NCBI GenBank assembly: GCA_003220935.1
Contig: QHTT01000066.1
Span: 1 to 64,000, forward strand
Reading direction: 5' to 3'
DNA length: 64,000 nucleotides
Source: Gemmatimonadota bacterium
Lineage (GTDB): Bacteria; Gemmatimonadota; Gemmatimonadetes; Gemmatimonadales; GWC2-71-9
Shown here piece by piece: positions 15,313 to 24,163 of this stretch; the stretch's first letter is position 1, and the number at the start of each line of letters is the position of its first letter. The translations under genes and the position numbers were made by a program. The notes under the pieces were generated by a model. It ran no database searches. It was not told the origin of the DNA and saw only the letters and a list, made by a program, of their open reading frames with translations.

Positions 15313-18165
15313 TCAATGACACGTCCCGCTCCCCGAGTCCGTAGCCGTCTGACCTGCCACGGGAATGAACTGCCAGGCGTACGTCCCGTCACCCAACGTG
15401 AGCTTGAGTACGCCGTTCACGCCGGTAATGCGTACCTCGCTGTTGGCGATGGGCGTCCCGAACGGGTAGGCGCCTGACCCTCCTCCCGTGCCGACGACGA
15501 ACTCGCGAATCCCACGAGCCAAGTCGAGCGCCCCGCCGGGCGTCTGGGGGGCGAACCGCTCGTAGTTGTGCTCGTGCCCCGAGAGCACGATCTCCGCGCC
15601 GGCGTCGTACAGCGCCTGCCACAGCGGCTGGGACCCGACCATGCTGCCGTGCGTGCTGCCGGAGCTGAACCGTGGATGGTGCCAGTACGCGAGGGTGCAG
15701 CGTAGGGGATGCGCGGCGAGGTCAGTCCGGAGCCATTGCTCTTGCGCCGAGCCCGCGCTCATGGAGACGTCGCTGTTGAGCGCCACGACGTGCCAGGCGC
15801 CGAGATCGTAGCTGTAGTATCCCTTGGTGGGATCGCCCGCCGCGGCCCCGAAGTAGGTGAAGTAGTCCGCGGCAGTCGGGCTCGTGTCATACTCGTGGTT
15901 GCCGAGCGCGGGCGCCGTGCGCGCCTTGTGCCGGCCCCAGCTCGGGTTGTAGCAGTTCTGGTAATTCGTGAGCGACCCGCTCGGGTAGACATTGTCGCCG
16001 AGGTTGAACACGGTGCCCGGTGTCGCATCGAGGATGGCGGCCGTGGCCTCGTCGCCGCTGGAGCTGCACGAGGCGACGGTCCCGGCCCCGACGAGCGTCG
16101 CGGTCGCCGCCGGTGTGGACACGGTGACAGACTTGGCTCCCACGCCCGACGCGCCGTCTCGGTCGGTCACGGTCACCCGTACCGAGTAGGTGGCGGCAGC
16201 TTGGTAAGTGTGCGTCGCTGTTACGGGCGTAGCCTGGCTCGTGGTGCTACCCGCGGTCTGCGCCGAACCGTCGCCCCAGTCGAACGCGTACGACCAGGGA
16301 GCATCGTTCACGCCGGGATCGCTGAAGCTCGCGCTGACCGTGAGGGCGCTGCCTGCGGTGCCGGTCTGACTGGCTCCGGCGTTGACCGTGGGCGCAACGT
16401 TCCCGATAGTCGCGGTAGTCGTCACCGGAGCGCTGGCTGCCCCGCGCGCGTCGGTGACCGTGAGCGTCACGGTGTAGACCGCGTTATTCGCGTAGCTGTG
16501 GCTCGGCTTGACGCCCGCGCCGGTGCTCCCGTCGCCGAAGCTCCAGGCATAGGTCAGTGCGTCACCGTCAGGGTCCGATGAGCCGCTGCCGTCGAAGCTC
16601 AGGACGGTGCCCTCTCCGCCCGAGTACGGTCCCCCCGTGGCAGCCGTCGGAGTACGATTCGCAACAGTAGTCACAGTTACCGTCAGCGTTCCGACGCCCG
16701 CTCCGCCGTCCTTGTCCGTTACCGTCACGCGCACGGTGTTCGACCCTGCCGCGGCGTAGGTGTGAACGGCCGTAATGGAGCTCACCTGGCTGTTCGTGCT
16801 GCCGGTCGCCTGCGGCGAGCCATCGCCCCAGTCGATGCTGTACGACCACGGAGCGTCATTCACGCCCGGGTCGCTGAAGGTTGCGTTGAGCGTGAAGGGG
16901 CTTCCCGCAGTGGCCGCCTGATTGGGTGCGGCGTTCACCGAGGGCGCCAGGTTCGCGACTGTCGCCGTGACCGTGGCGGGGGAGCTCGCCGCCCCACGCG
17001 CGTCGGTGACGGTGAGCGTCACGGTGTAGGTCCCGTTGTTCGCATACGTGTGACTCGGCTTGGCACCAGCGGCGGTGCCCGCATCGCCGAAGCTCCACGC
17101 ATATGTAAGCGCGTCACCGTCCGCATCCGACGAGCCGCTGCCGTCGAAGCTCACGGCGGTGCCCTCCGAGCCCGAGTAGGGTCCTCCAGCGACGGCCGTG
17201 GGAGCGTGATTCACCGTCGGGGACGTACCATGGCAGGTCGCGGTCCCCGAATCGCTGGCTGCCTGCCCCGCTACCGGAATGAATTGCCAGCTGTAGGCGC
17301 CGTCGGCGAGGGTGAGCTTCAGCACGCCGTACACCTGGCTGATGAGCACCTCGCTGTTCGGGATAATGAGGGTGTTCGGCAGGTCGAGACCCCCGCCTCC
17401 CGTGCCCACGATGATCTCGCGGATCCCGTTCAGGGGGTCTGTCGCGCCCGCAGGGGTCTGTGGGGCAAACCGCTCGTAGTCGTGCATGTGGGCGTTGATG
17501 ATCAGTGTCGCATGGGCCGCGTAGAGGTCCTCCCAGAACGTCTTGACGGAGCTGGTGGGATAGAACGCGCTCGAGGTCGTCGAGTAGAAGCGCGGGTTGT
17601 GCCACATCGCGAGCACGCACTGCTTCGTCGTCGCGGCAAGATCCGCCTTGAGCCAGGTCTCCTGCGTCGAGCCCGCCGCAGTCGAGACGTACGTGTTGTT
17701 GCTGTTCAACACGATGATGTGCCAGGCGCCGAGCTCGTAGCTGTAATAGCCCTTGCCGGCGTCACCTGCCGCCGCGCCGTAGTAAGTGAAGTACGCAGCC
17801 GCCGTGGCGCTCGAATCGTACTCGTGGTTTCCCAAGGCGGGATAAGTGCGGGACTTGTGCCGGCCCCAGCTCGGACCGTAGCAGTTGGTGTAGTTCGCGG
17901 TCGTTCCGTTGGGGTAAACGTTGTCACCCAGGGCGAAGACGGTGCCGGGAATCGCGTCCAGCAGCGCAGCGGTGGCTTCGTCGTTCGTGCGGCTGCACCA
18001 CGCGATGTTGCCAGCGCCCAGCAACACGACCGAGGGTAGGGGCGTCACGTCCGCTCGGGGCGTGGCCTGGTCGCGCGGGGCCTGGCTGTCGCGGCACGTC
18101 GTCGACAAAGCACCGGCGAGCAGCACCGCCGCGGCGAGGCGGGCGAAGGAGTACTCGCGGGGCAT
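15313..18165 (-). CDS. Lipoprotein with two metallophosphatase domains flanking four PKD domains
   Basis: 950 residues from ATG 18165, which overlaps the upstream gene's TAA by one base. Signal with Cys at 'LSTTC'. Domain 1 (residues ~45-310): calcineurin-like phosphoesterase with 'FALGDNVYPNGT', 'YPALGNHEYDSS', 'AMWHNPRFYS' and 'INAHMHDYERFAP'. Residues ~320-680: four PKD domains in an A-B-A-B order ('GSGSSDADGDALTYAWSFGD' type, then 'FSDPGVNDAPWSYSIDWGDG' type). Domain 2 (~685-950): a near-copy of domain 1 with 'FNLGDNVYPSGS', 'LGNHEYDTS', 'AYWHHPRFSSG' and 'VLSGHEHNYERFAP'. In both copies the first metal-ligand motif is altered (GAGN and GAGT where GAGD is usual). Likely a surface phosphatase of the purple-acid-phosphatase-like class. 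Confidence 0.85.
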   Translation of the reverse strand: MPREYSFARLAAAVLLAGALSTTCRDSQAPRDQATPRADVTPLPSVVLLGAGNIAWCSRTNDEATAALLDAIPGTVFALGDNVYPNGTTANYTNCYGPSWGRHKSRTYPALGNHEYDSSATAAAYFTYYGAAAGDAGKGYYSYELGAWHIIVLNSNNTYVSTAAGSTQETWLKADLAATTKQCVLAMWHNPRFYSTTSSAFYPTSSVKTFWEDLYAAHATLIINAHMHDYERFAPQTPAGATDPLNGIREIIVGTGGGGLDLPNTLIIPNSEVLISQVYGVLKLTLADGAYSWQFIPVAGQAASDSGTATCHGTSPTVNHAPTAVAGGPYSGSEGTAVSFDGSGSSDADGDALTYAWSFGDAGTAAGAKPSHTYANNGTYTVTLTVTDARGAASSPATVTATVANLAPSVNAAPNQAATAGSPFTLNATFSDPGVNDAPWSYSIDWGDGSPQATGSTNSQVSSITAVHTYAAAGSNTVRVTVTDKDGGAGVGTLTVTVTTVANRTPTAATGGPYSGGEGTVLSFDGSGSSDPDGDALTYAWSFGDGSTGAGVKPSHSYANNAVYTVTLTVTDARGAASAPVTTTATIGNVAPTVNAGASQTGTAGSALTVSASFSDPGVNDAPWSYAFDWGDGSAQTAGSTTSQATPVTATHTYQAAATYSVRVTVTDRDGASGVGAKSVTVSTPAATATLVGAGTVASCSSSGDEATAAILDATPGTVFNLGDNVYPSGSLTNYQNCYNPSWGRHKARTAPALGNHEYDTSPTAADYFTYFGAAAGDPTKGYYSYDLGAWHVVALNSDVSMSAGSAQEQWLRTDLAAHPLRCTLAYWHHPRFSSGSTHGSMVGSQPLWQALYDAGAEIVLSGHEHNYERFAPQTPGGALDLARGIREFVVGTGGGSGAYPFGTPIANSEVRITGVNGVLKLTLGDGTYAWQFIPVAGQTATDSGSGTCH

Positions 18166-18407
18166 TACGGACGCCTCCCGCGGCGCAGCCCAGGCTCGAG
18201 CAGCCAGACGCTGCGCCACATGCGGTCTTTCGCGGCCGCCAAGAGGCGGAGCGCATCAGTGAGCGGCAGGCCGCGCGGGTCTTCCAGCAGCATCGCCTGG
18301 AGTTCTTCCAACAGACCCAAGGCGTTACGACAGTGCGCTGCCGGTCCTTCGGCGAGCAGCTGGGGGCCGCGGCTCTCGGTCGCGTTGGTAAGCCGAATCG
18401 ATTTCAT
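18165..18407 (-). CDS. Small protein of unknown function upstream of the double phosphatase
   Basis: 80 residues from ATG 18407, ending in TAA that overlaps the next ATG by one base, so it heads a two-gene operon. Leu/Arg-rich helices ('NALGLLEELQAMLL', 'LTDALRLLAAAKDRMWRSVW') with no recognised motif, signal or membrane segment. The tight coupling is the main evidence that it is real. Confidence 0.5.
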   Translation of the reverse strand: MKSIRLTNATESRGPQLLAEGPAAHCRNALGLLEELQAMLLEDPRGLPLTDALRLLAAAKDRMWRSVWLLEPGLRRGRRP

Positions 18408-18493
18408 GTTGCTCTCGCTATCTCGTTGGCCCCGAGCGAGTTGGAATGATAGAGGGCGCTTGGGGGGTGCACTCGCTCGCGCCGCACGCGAAG

Positions 18494-18541
18494 GCTAAGT
18501 TAGGAGATTGCGGTTAGTGCCGGGTCAAAAGCGGGTCAAAC
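18494..18541 (+). promoter_or_regulatory. Conserved upstream motif of the BTAD-TPR regulator, copy 1
   Basis: GCTAAGTTAG (18494-18503), GGTTAG (18512-18517) and two GGGTCAAA units (18522-18541) precede the ATG at 18550. The same order (GCTATGTTAG, GGTTAG, CCGGTCAAA) precedes the second BTAD gene at 27080-27127. Conservation of a non-coding leader between paralogs suggests promoter or autoregulatory sites. Confidence 0.5.
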
Positions 18542-18549
18542 GGGGCCCG

Positions 18550-21387
18550 ATGCTGGAACTCAGGACGTTTGGCGGGTTGTCGATCAAGGATGACGGCGTT
18601 GCGATCACGGGCGCCGCCACCCACCGCAAGACGCTCGCCCTGCTCGCCCTGCTCGCCGCGGCGGGCAAGAACGGCCTGAGCCGCGACAAAGTGATGGCCT
18701 ACCTCTGGCCCGAGCGCGACACCGACCACGCTCGCGCCCTCCTCAAGCAGGCTTGCTACGCGCTGCGGCGCGATCTTCACACACACGAGTTGTTCCGCGG
18801 CGCGACCGAGCTGCGGCTGAATCAAGATGTGCTCGCCAGCGACGTGCAGGCCTTCGAGCAAGCGCTGCAACGCGGCGATCTAGAAGCGGCAGTCCGTGTC
18901 TACGCGGGGCCGTTCCTCGACGGGTTCTTCATCGCCAAGGCGCCCGAGTTCGAGCGGTGGGTGGAGGCCGAGCGTGCGCGGCTGAAGCAGCGTGCGTGCT
19001 GGGCGACCGAGACGCTGGCGACGGCAGCGGCCGCGCGGGGCGAACACGAAGCGGCGGTCACGTGGTGGCGCCACCTCTCCGCACTCGATCCGCTCAACGC
19101 GCGCATCGCGCGAGCGTTGATGGGTGCGCTCGCGGCGACGGACGACCAAGCCGGGGCCCTGCGGCATGCGCGGATTCACGCAGCCTTGCTCCGCCAGGAG
19201 CTCGACGCGGCGCCCGATCCGGGGGTCACCGACTTCGCCCGGCGGTTGCGTGAAGTCTCCGAACAGAGGGCGCGCACTGTTGCGGCAGGGGAGGTAGCGA
19301 GCGAAAGCGTCCCCCACGCTCGGCTCCGGGAGGCGCTCCGCACAGGAGTCGTGGCGATGCAGCCTTCACGCCGGGCGTTTCGGCTCGCCCGCTGGCCTGC
19401 CGCGGCGGCCGCGCTGACGGCGGTCGTCGGGGGCGTGCTGTACTCCCACTTCAAGAAGGTTGCCGCGCTCGACCCCGACCTCCTGGCCGTCGCGCCGTTC
19501 GATGTGCTCGCGCCCAACGCCGAGCTCTGGCGCGAAGGACTGGTGGACGTGCTGTCCCGCACCTTGGATGGCGCTGGTCCGCTCCGCACAGTGACGCCCA
19601 CCGTGGTGATCCGCCGCTGGCAGGGGCGCGCCGATGCCACATCGGCCAAGGGTCTCGCGGGCCGTGCCGGCGCCCGCTTCGTGGTATTCGGCCAATTGCT
19701 CGGGGGAGGACGCGATTCGGTTCGGGTGAGAGCCGCTGTTCTGGATGCGCGCAAAGACCGAACCCTCGCGGACATCGATCGTTCGGAAGAGGCAGGCCGC
19801 ATTGATCGTCTGGCCGATTCCCTGAGCGTGGATGTGATTCGCGCGCTCACACCGGCGACTTCGGGGGTCCACGTGCGGCTGTACTCTGTGGGCACGAAGT
19901 CGCTGCCCGCGCTCAAAGCGTTCCTGCAAGGCGAGCGCTTCTTCCGCCACTTCTCACTCGACTCGGCGATAGCCGGTTACGATCGCGCGGTTACGCTCGA
20001 CACGACTTTTGCGCTGGCGCTCCGTCGCTTGCAACTCGCTCTTGGCTGGAACGACTCGGGGCCTCCCGTCCCCAGCTACTACATAGCCCGGGCGATGGCG
20101 TTCAACCACGGACTGAGTCCCCGCGACAGCCTGCTGCTCGCCAGCGATTCGATGCCCACCCGACGGCAGGTCGCCGTACTGGAAGCAGCCGTGCGCCGCT
20201 ATCCCGAGGATCCCGAAATCTGGTATACACTCGGAGAAGTCCGCTTCCATGGGGGCTTCCACGTGGGGAGCAGTTGGAATGACGCGCGCGCCGCGTTCGA
20301 TCGAGCGATCGCCCTCGATTCAGCATTCGCCCCGGCCTACATCCATCCGGTTGAGATCGCGTTGAATGACAACAATGGGGGCGCGGCCCTTCGGTACGTG
20401 CGAGGTTACCTCGCGGTGTCGTCGGTGATTCCGGAGGCGGCCGGGATGCGCCTGCTCAGCATGGTGCTCGACCCCCAGCGCTCCGCATCACAGGATTTCA
20501 ACCGCGAGCTTGCGCGGGCCTCTCGGCCTGCGCTGTATCACGTGGCGTTGGCTGTGCAGTCATGGCCGGATGCGGACGAGACGCAGATCCAAGTGGCGCG
20601 GCGGGCGGCTGCGACGGCCCAAGCGCGCCTCGCGGGCGCTCCCGCGGACACCGGGGACGACGTCCGTGTGTATCTCGCGCTGCTACCCAACACGCTCATC
20701 CATCGTGGACATCTGCGGGAAGCGCGCAGCATCGTGGAAAACCGATTCGGCGCGCCGTTCATGGAACTCGCCGAGATGGGGGCAATACCTCGAGAGACCG
20801 TCGAGGCAGTGCTGGCCCGGTGGTTCCACCATCGCGCTGACCGGGGCTTCTCGTTCTTCCCTTGGTTCGCCGACGGGCCGTGTCATCGGACGTTGGAGGC
20901 GGCGCTGTGGTGGGGTGCACGGAGGGACACGGCCAGCTTGCAGCGCCTGGTGAGTCAAGAAGAGTCCGGAGCCCGGGCGGTCAGGAACGTTGCGGTAGCT
21001 ATTGATGCCCGTCCCGTTCCCGGCTTTGCCCGCGCCGCTCTCGCATTGGCAAGGGGAGATACCTCCTTGGCGCTGAGTCGCTTCCTCGCATTGCCCGACT
21101 CGTTGTGCCCCGACGCTCAGCAGTTACGCGAAGTGCGATTCCGTCTGCTTGCCGCTACCGGGCGAGACCATCAAGCGGCAGCGGTCTTTGACGGCTCGCA
21201 CGATCGCCGGGTGCCGCTGATGCTGGAGCGCGCACGACTCGCGGAGCGGCTGGGCGACCGCCCCACGGCAATCAATTACTACCGGTTCGTCGCACAGGCG
21301 TGGCTCCACGCCGACCCGGAGTTGCAACCCTACGTGGCGGAGGCGCGCGCCGCGCTGCAGCGGCTGACTGGAGAACCGGCCCGCTAG
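18550..21387 (+). CDS. BTAD-domain transcriptional regulator with membrane helix and TPR-like C-terminal half
   Basis: 945 residues from ATG 18550; an upstream TTG at 18508 is rejected because the leader matches the non-coding leader of the paralog at 27130. Residues 1-90: winged-helix DNA-binding domain ('LELRTFGGLSIKDDG', 'RKTLALLALLA', 'VMAYLWPERD', 'LLKQACYALRRDL'). Residues ~100-245: bacterial transcriptional activation domain ('YAGPFLDGFF', 'FERWVEAERARL', 'RHLSALDPLN'). Near residue 280-300 is a single hydrophobic segment. The remainder holds 'LLAVAPFDVLAPN' (TolB-like) and TPR-like helices to the end. It is probably a membrane-tethered signal-responsive regulator. The neighbouring exported-protein genes are possible targets. 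Confidence 0.85.
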   Translation: MLELRTFGGLSIKDDGVAITGAATHRKTLALLALLAAAGKNGLSRDKVMAYLWPERDTDHARALLKQACYALRRDLHTHELFRGATELRLNQDVLASDVQAFEQALQRGDLEAAVRVYAGPFLDGFFIAKAPEFERWVEAERARLKQRACWATETLATAAAARGEHEAAVTWWRHLSALDPLNARIARALMGALAATDDQAGALRHARIHAALLRQELDAAPDPGVTDFARRLREVSEQRARTVAAGEVASESVPHARLREALRTGVVAMQPSRRAFRLARWPAAAAALTAVVGGVLYSHFKKVAALDPDLLAVAPFDVLAPNAELWREGLVDVLSRTLDGAGPLRTVTPTVVIRRWQGRADATSAKGLAGRAGARFVVFGQLLGGGRDSVRVRAAVLDARKDRTLADIDRSEEAGRIDRLADSLSVDVIRALTPATSGVHVRLYSVGTKSLPALKAFLQGERFFRHFSLDSAIAGYDRAVTLDTTFALALRRLQLALGWNDSGPPVPSYYIARAMAFNHGLSPRDSLLLASDSMPTRRQVAVLEAAVRRYPEDPEIWYTLGEVRFHGGFHVGSSWNDARAAFDRAIALDSAFAPAYIHPVEIALNDNNGGAALRYVRGYLAVSSVIPEAAGMRLLSMVLDPQRSASQDFNRELARASRPALYHVALAVQSWPDADETQIQVARRAAATAQARLAGAPADTGDDVRVYLALLPNTLIHRGHLREARSIVENRFGAPFMELAEMGAIPRETVEAVLARWFHHRADRGFSFFPWFADGPCHRTLEAALWWGARRDTASLQRLVSQEESGARAVRNVAVAIDARPVPGFARAALALARGDTSLALSRFLALPDSLCPDAQQLREVRFRLLAATGRDHQAAAVFDGSHDRRVPLMLERARLAERLGDRPTAINYYRFVAQAWLHADPELQPYVAEARAALQRLTGEPAR

Positions 21388-21388
21388 G

Positions 21389-21535
21389 CTAGGGGGCCCT
21401 CTGATCCGGCGCGTCGTAGCTGACGGTGCCGTCGATCGTGATGAAGCCCTCTGTTGCGCACGAAGCTGGCCCCACCGGCGACGCGCCCTCGCCGCTCGAG
21501 CTCGCGAACCGCCCCCTCGATCCCGTTCGACCGGT
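21389..21535 (-). pseudogene. Remnant of an exported-protein gene
   Basis: In the 223-bp gap after the BTAD gene, the minus strand reads 'EGFITIDGTVSYDAPDQRAP' to a TAG at 21391-21389. Just upstream the adjacent frame reads 'RRGRVAGGASFVRNRG', which looks coding and would join it after one frameshift. The C-terminal 'ITIDGTVSYD' resembles the '-DGTLTVES' ends of the small exported proteins at 23509 and 26611. No start codon is found; probably a decayed C-terminal fragment. Confidence 0.35.
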
Positions 21536-21610
21536 ACTGGTTACCTCTCGTTGTTCTGCAGGTACGCCGCTAGCTGTCCGCCCTCCGACCTTTGGCGGGA
21601 GGCCTCCTGT

Positions 21611-22672
21611 TCACGGAGCGGACGGTGTCCAGACCACCGCGTGAATCTCGCCGCTCGCGACGTCACTGCGACCCGCGACCTGACCACGGTTGTTCAGGGC
21701 GTGGGCAATGCTGTTCTGCCCACCGGCTAGCGTGCCGAGATCGCGCATGCCGTCTCCCGAGGTCCAGAGGAACGCGCGTGCGTGCCCGTCAGCGCTCCTG
21801 CTGCGCCCAGCGACCTGCCTCGCGCTATTGATGGCTATACCGACAGAGCTGCCGCCGCCGAGTGTGCCGAGGTCCAGCATTCCCACGGCCTCACTCCAGA
21901 AGAAGGCGTGCTCTTCCTCTGCGGCCGTGATGCTGTTACCCGTCACGTCACCGCGCTCATTGATATCGTTCCCGATGGCGCCATCAGTCGGCCCGGTGCC
22001 GCCGAGGTTGCCGATGTCGCGAAAGCCATCTTTCTCGCTCCAGACGAACGCGGTGCTGAAGAAATCGCCGACATCGCGCCCACCCGTGATCTGTTCAAGG
22101 TTATTGATGCCAAAGGCCTGGGCATTCACCCCACCAAAGGTGCCGAGGTCCCGCATAGAGCCCGCCCTCGTCCAGAGGACGGCGTGAAAATCTCCATCCA
22201 CTGGGCGGCTCGAGCCGACGATGTCCCCGCGGGAGTTGATTGCGTCAGCGTCGGTGGGTGTTCCCCCGAGGCTACCGAGGTCGTGCATCCCCTCCGCGCT
22301 GGTCCACCGGAAGGCCCGCCGCTCGCCGGCTGCGTTAGTGCTCCTACCCACCACGACGCCGTCGTTGTTGACGCCTAGTGCCCCACTGAAGGCGCCGCCC
22401 AGAGTGCCGAGGTCGATCATCTGGTCACCCGGCCTCCAGAGAAACGCATGCGTCTGACCGGCTGCTGTGCGACTTTCACCCACGACCAGCCCGCTGTCGT
22501 TGATGTGACGAGCGAAGCCGAAGTTGCCGCCGAGGGTGCCGATGTCGACGATGGTGTATCCCGACATGGCGGAGACTTGCGGTCGGGCTCCGCCGGGCCC
22601 TAGGGGTCTCGATGAGTCCGCACAGGCCACGACGGCAACCACCGCTAGAGCGGATAGCGCGACGCGTGTCAT
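21611..22672 (-). CDS. HAF-repeat lipoprotein
   Basis: 353 residues from ATG 22672, preferred over GTG 22678 because AAGGAAGG is better spaced. Lipobox 'AVVACADS'. The body is seven repeats of about 40-45 residues carrying 'DLGTLGG' (e.g. 'MIDLGTLGGAFSGALGVNND', 'MHDLGSLGGTPTDADAINSR') alternating with 'HAFLW' or 'RAFRW', the definition of the HAF family of extracellular beta-propeller-like proteins. Surface-anchored; molecular role unknown. It belongs to a run of exported proteins on the minus strand. Confidence 0.85.
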   Translation of the reverse strand: MTRVALSALAVVAVVACADSSRPLGPGGARPQVSAMSGYTIVDIGTLGGNFGFARHINDSGLVVGESRTAAGQTHAFLWRPGDQMIDLGTLGGAFSGALGVNNDGVVVGRSTNAAGERRAFRWTSAEGMHDLGSLGGTPTDADAINSRGDIVGSSRPVDGDFHAVLWTRAGSMRDLGTFGGVNAQAFGINNLEQITGGRDVGDFFSTAFVWSEKDGFRDIGNLGGTGPTDGAIGNDINERGDVTGNSITAAEEEHAFFWSEAVGMLDLGTLGGGSSVGIAINSARQVAGRSRSADGHARAFLWTSGDGMRDLGTLAGGQNSIAHALNNRGQVAGRSDVASGEIHAVVWTPSAP

Positions 22673-22752
22673 ACGCACCTTCCTTCCGAGAGAATTCGCT
22701 TCGCCGACGGCAGCTTAGGCGCTAGGTAGCCGGCCCGGTTCGCTCGGCATCC

Positions 22753-23460
22753 TTACTGCGGCCACGTGGCGAGCCCCGCGTTGGGCACGAGGTCGAAGTG
22801 GCGGCCTTGGTTGTACCCGTTCTTCACGTCATCGCCAGATGTTTGCCAAGCAGAGGTACCCGCAGCCCACTGGAACGTCGACGGATTGCCGAGCAATGCG
22901 GCGTCTACCACCCACGTCATCTTCGCACCGTCGATGGTGAACTGGATGGGTGTGACGATCGCCTGTCCGCCGGTGAGGAGCGGCCTCCGGTCTATCAGGA
23001 TGCCAGGGCTACTGTTGGGGTTGAGCGGGTCGGTGAACCCTGAGGCGTGCACGAAGTGCCCGATCACCAACTCCCAGGAGGCCGCAGTGTTCTTTGTGAA
23101 GGGATACCCCACGGGGAACGCAGTCGGGCGCGTGTCGAGGGCGAAGTCCCATAGGAGGGCATCGGCCCAGGACGGGAACGTGGGGTTGTCTCCCACGGCG
23201 CCCGCCAGCGTCATCACGAAGACGAAAGTGTTTCCCTGCTTGGTGATTTCAGCTCTGACTTCGTCTTGGTAGTCTTGCCCGGTGATGTCCACCCAATCTC
23301 CAGTGGCGTCGAGCACCACACTGGTCTTCCCAGCGGCAACGTCGACAGAGAATGGTCCGGTTGCCGTGACGGTCGGTCCCGTTTGGGCGTTCCGCTCGGT
23401 GCAGCCCGACATGAGAGCGGCTCCAAGCAGGAGGGTTTCTGCTACGCGAATGGGCTTCAT
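22753..23460 (-). CDS. Lipoprotein, paralog of the one at 24164-24853
   Basis: 235 residues from ATG 23460 with GGAGG 6 bases upstream. Leader 'MKPIRVAETLLLGAALMSGC' is a lipoprotein signal. The mature part has 'DEVRAEITKQGNTFVFVMTL', 'LLWDFALDTRPTAFPVGYPF', 'ILIDRRPLLTGG' and a final 'PNAGLATWPQ'. The same blocks, in the same order, occur in the 24164 gene ('DVVRAEVTKRGKIFVLTMDV', 'DRRPVLSGG', 'PDAGLAPWPQ'). The beta-rich pattern suggests an immunoglobulin- or lectin-like fold. I do not recognise a named family; no catalytic residues are visible. Confidence 0.7.
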   Translation of the reverse strand: MKPIRVAETLLLGAALMSGCTERNAQTGPTVTATGPFSVDVAAGKTSVVLDATGDWVDITGQDYQDEVRAEITKQGNTFVFVMTLAGAVGDNPTFPSWADALLWDFALDTRPTAFPVGYPFTKNTAASWELVIGHFVHASGFTDPLNPNSSPGILIDRRPLLTGGQAIVTPIQFTIDGAKMTWVVDAALLGNPSTFQWAAGTSAWQTSGDDVKNGYNQGRHFDLVPNAGLATWPQ

Positions 23461-23508
23461 GACTTCCTCCGCGCGAGTTTCATGGGTTCTCTGACGAAAC
23501 GAGCAGCC

Positions 23509-23931
23509 TTAGCTTTCCACGGTCAGCGTGCCGTCTTCCTTGGGGTTCCATCCACCTCTTCCTCTGCCGCTCTGATTCCCCGACAGGGTAGCCGTGAAGG
23601 GACCGGCCGGGTCGAACGTCCAGGTGTGGGTATGTTGCCCCACTGTTGCCGTGAAGCCGTCCGCATTGGCAGGGCGCACGCCGGTGTTCCTCAACTGGGA
23701 CTGGCCGTTGGCAGGGCAGTCCATGTAGTCGCTGGTGATCCACGCCCCGTTTTGCATCCAGTGCCAGCTGACGTTGATGCGGTAGTCCCCGCTACACGTG
23801 AGCGTCCATGTGTACGGCCGGTCCACGACGCGGTGGCGGCCAACGGGCGAGCCACCGGTGCCGTGGGCGTTTCGCGGTCGCTGCAGGCGGCCAGTAAGGC
23901 CGCGCCGAGCAGGAGAGCCGAGCCGGTACAT
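23509..23931 (-). CDS. Small exported-type protein with a frame-scrambled signal peptide
   Basis: 140 codons open from ATG 23931 (GGGAGG upstream). The mature domain from about residue 40 reads 'DRPYTWTLTCSGDYRINVSW', 'GVRPANADGFTATVGQ', 'TWTFDPAGPFTATLSG' and ends 'DGTLTVES'. The first 38 residues in this frame are Arg-rich and make no signal peptide, but the +1 frame over the same bases encodes a perfect lipoprotein signal, 'GSALLLGAALLAACSDRETP'. That frame has a stop just before it and no start of its own. Two compensating indels, real or sequencing-derived, would explain this. A truncated paralog is at 26611-26969. Function unknown. Confidence 0.55.
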   Translation of the reverse strand: MYRLGSPARRGLTGRLQRPRNAHGTGGSPVGRHRVVDRPYTWTLTCSGDYRINVSWHWMQNGAWITSDYMDCPANGQSQLRNTGVRPANADGFTATVGQHTHTWTFDPAGPFTATLSGNQSGRGRGGWNPKEDGTLTVES

Positions 23932-24122
23932 GGTTACCTCCCGTTGTTCGGGCGGGACGGCCCCGATCGGGTCCGCCTTCCGCCGCCGATGAACCATCGA
24001 ATCCTTGGTGCGGCACGACTTGGCTCCTGTCACGCCGGGCGCTCTGCACTTGCCGTGGCTCAATGCGACGCTCGCCCGGAGCGACCACGGTATCAACCAG
24101 AGGAGTTCGAGAGCCTGCCCGG

Positions 24123-24140
24123 GGCGGTCTCTCGACCGCC
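24123..24140 (-). terminator. Hairpin GGCGGTC-loop-GACCGCC after the lipoprotein gene
   Basis: A perfect 7-bp stem with a 4-base loop (GAGA on the minus strand, a GNRA-type loop) lies 24 bases past the stop of the 24164-24853 gene. It probably ends that transcript. The rest of the 232-bp gap (23932-24163) shows no supported gene. Confidence 0.5.
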
Positions 24141-24163
24141 ACTGACCTCGCTGCCCTGCATCG

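Noticed and set aside
16762..18039. Long plus-strand reading frame of 425 codons opposite the double phosphatase
   Set aside because: It is antisense to a gene with clear motifs throughout and has Arg/Gly-rich composition with no recognisable domain; high GC makes such frames common.
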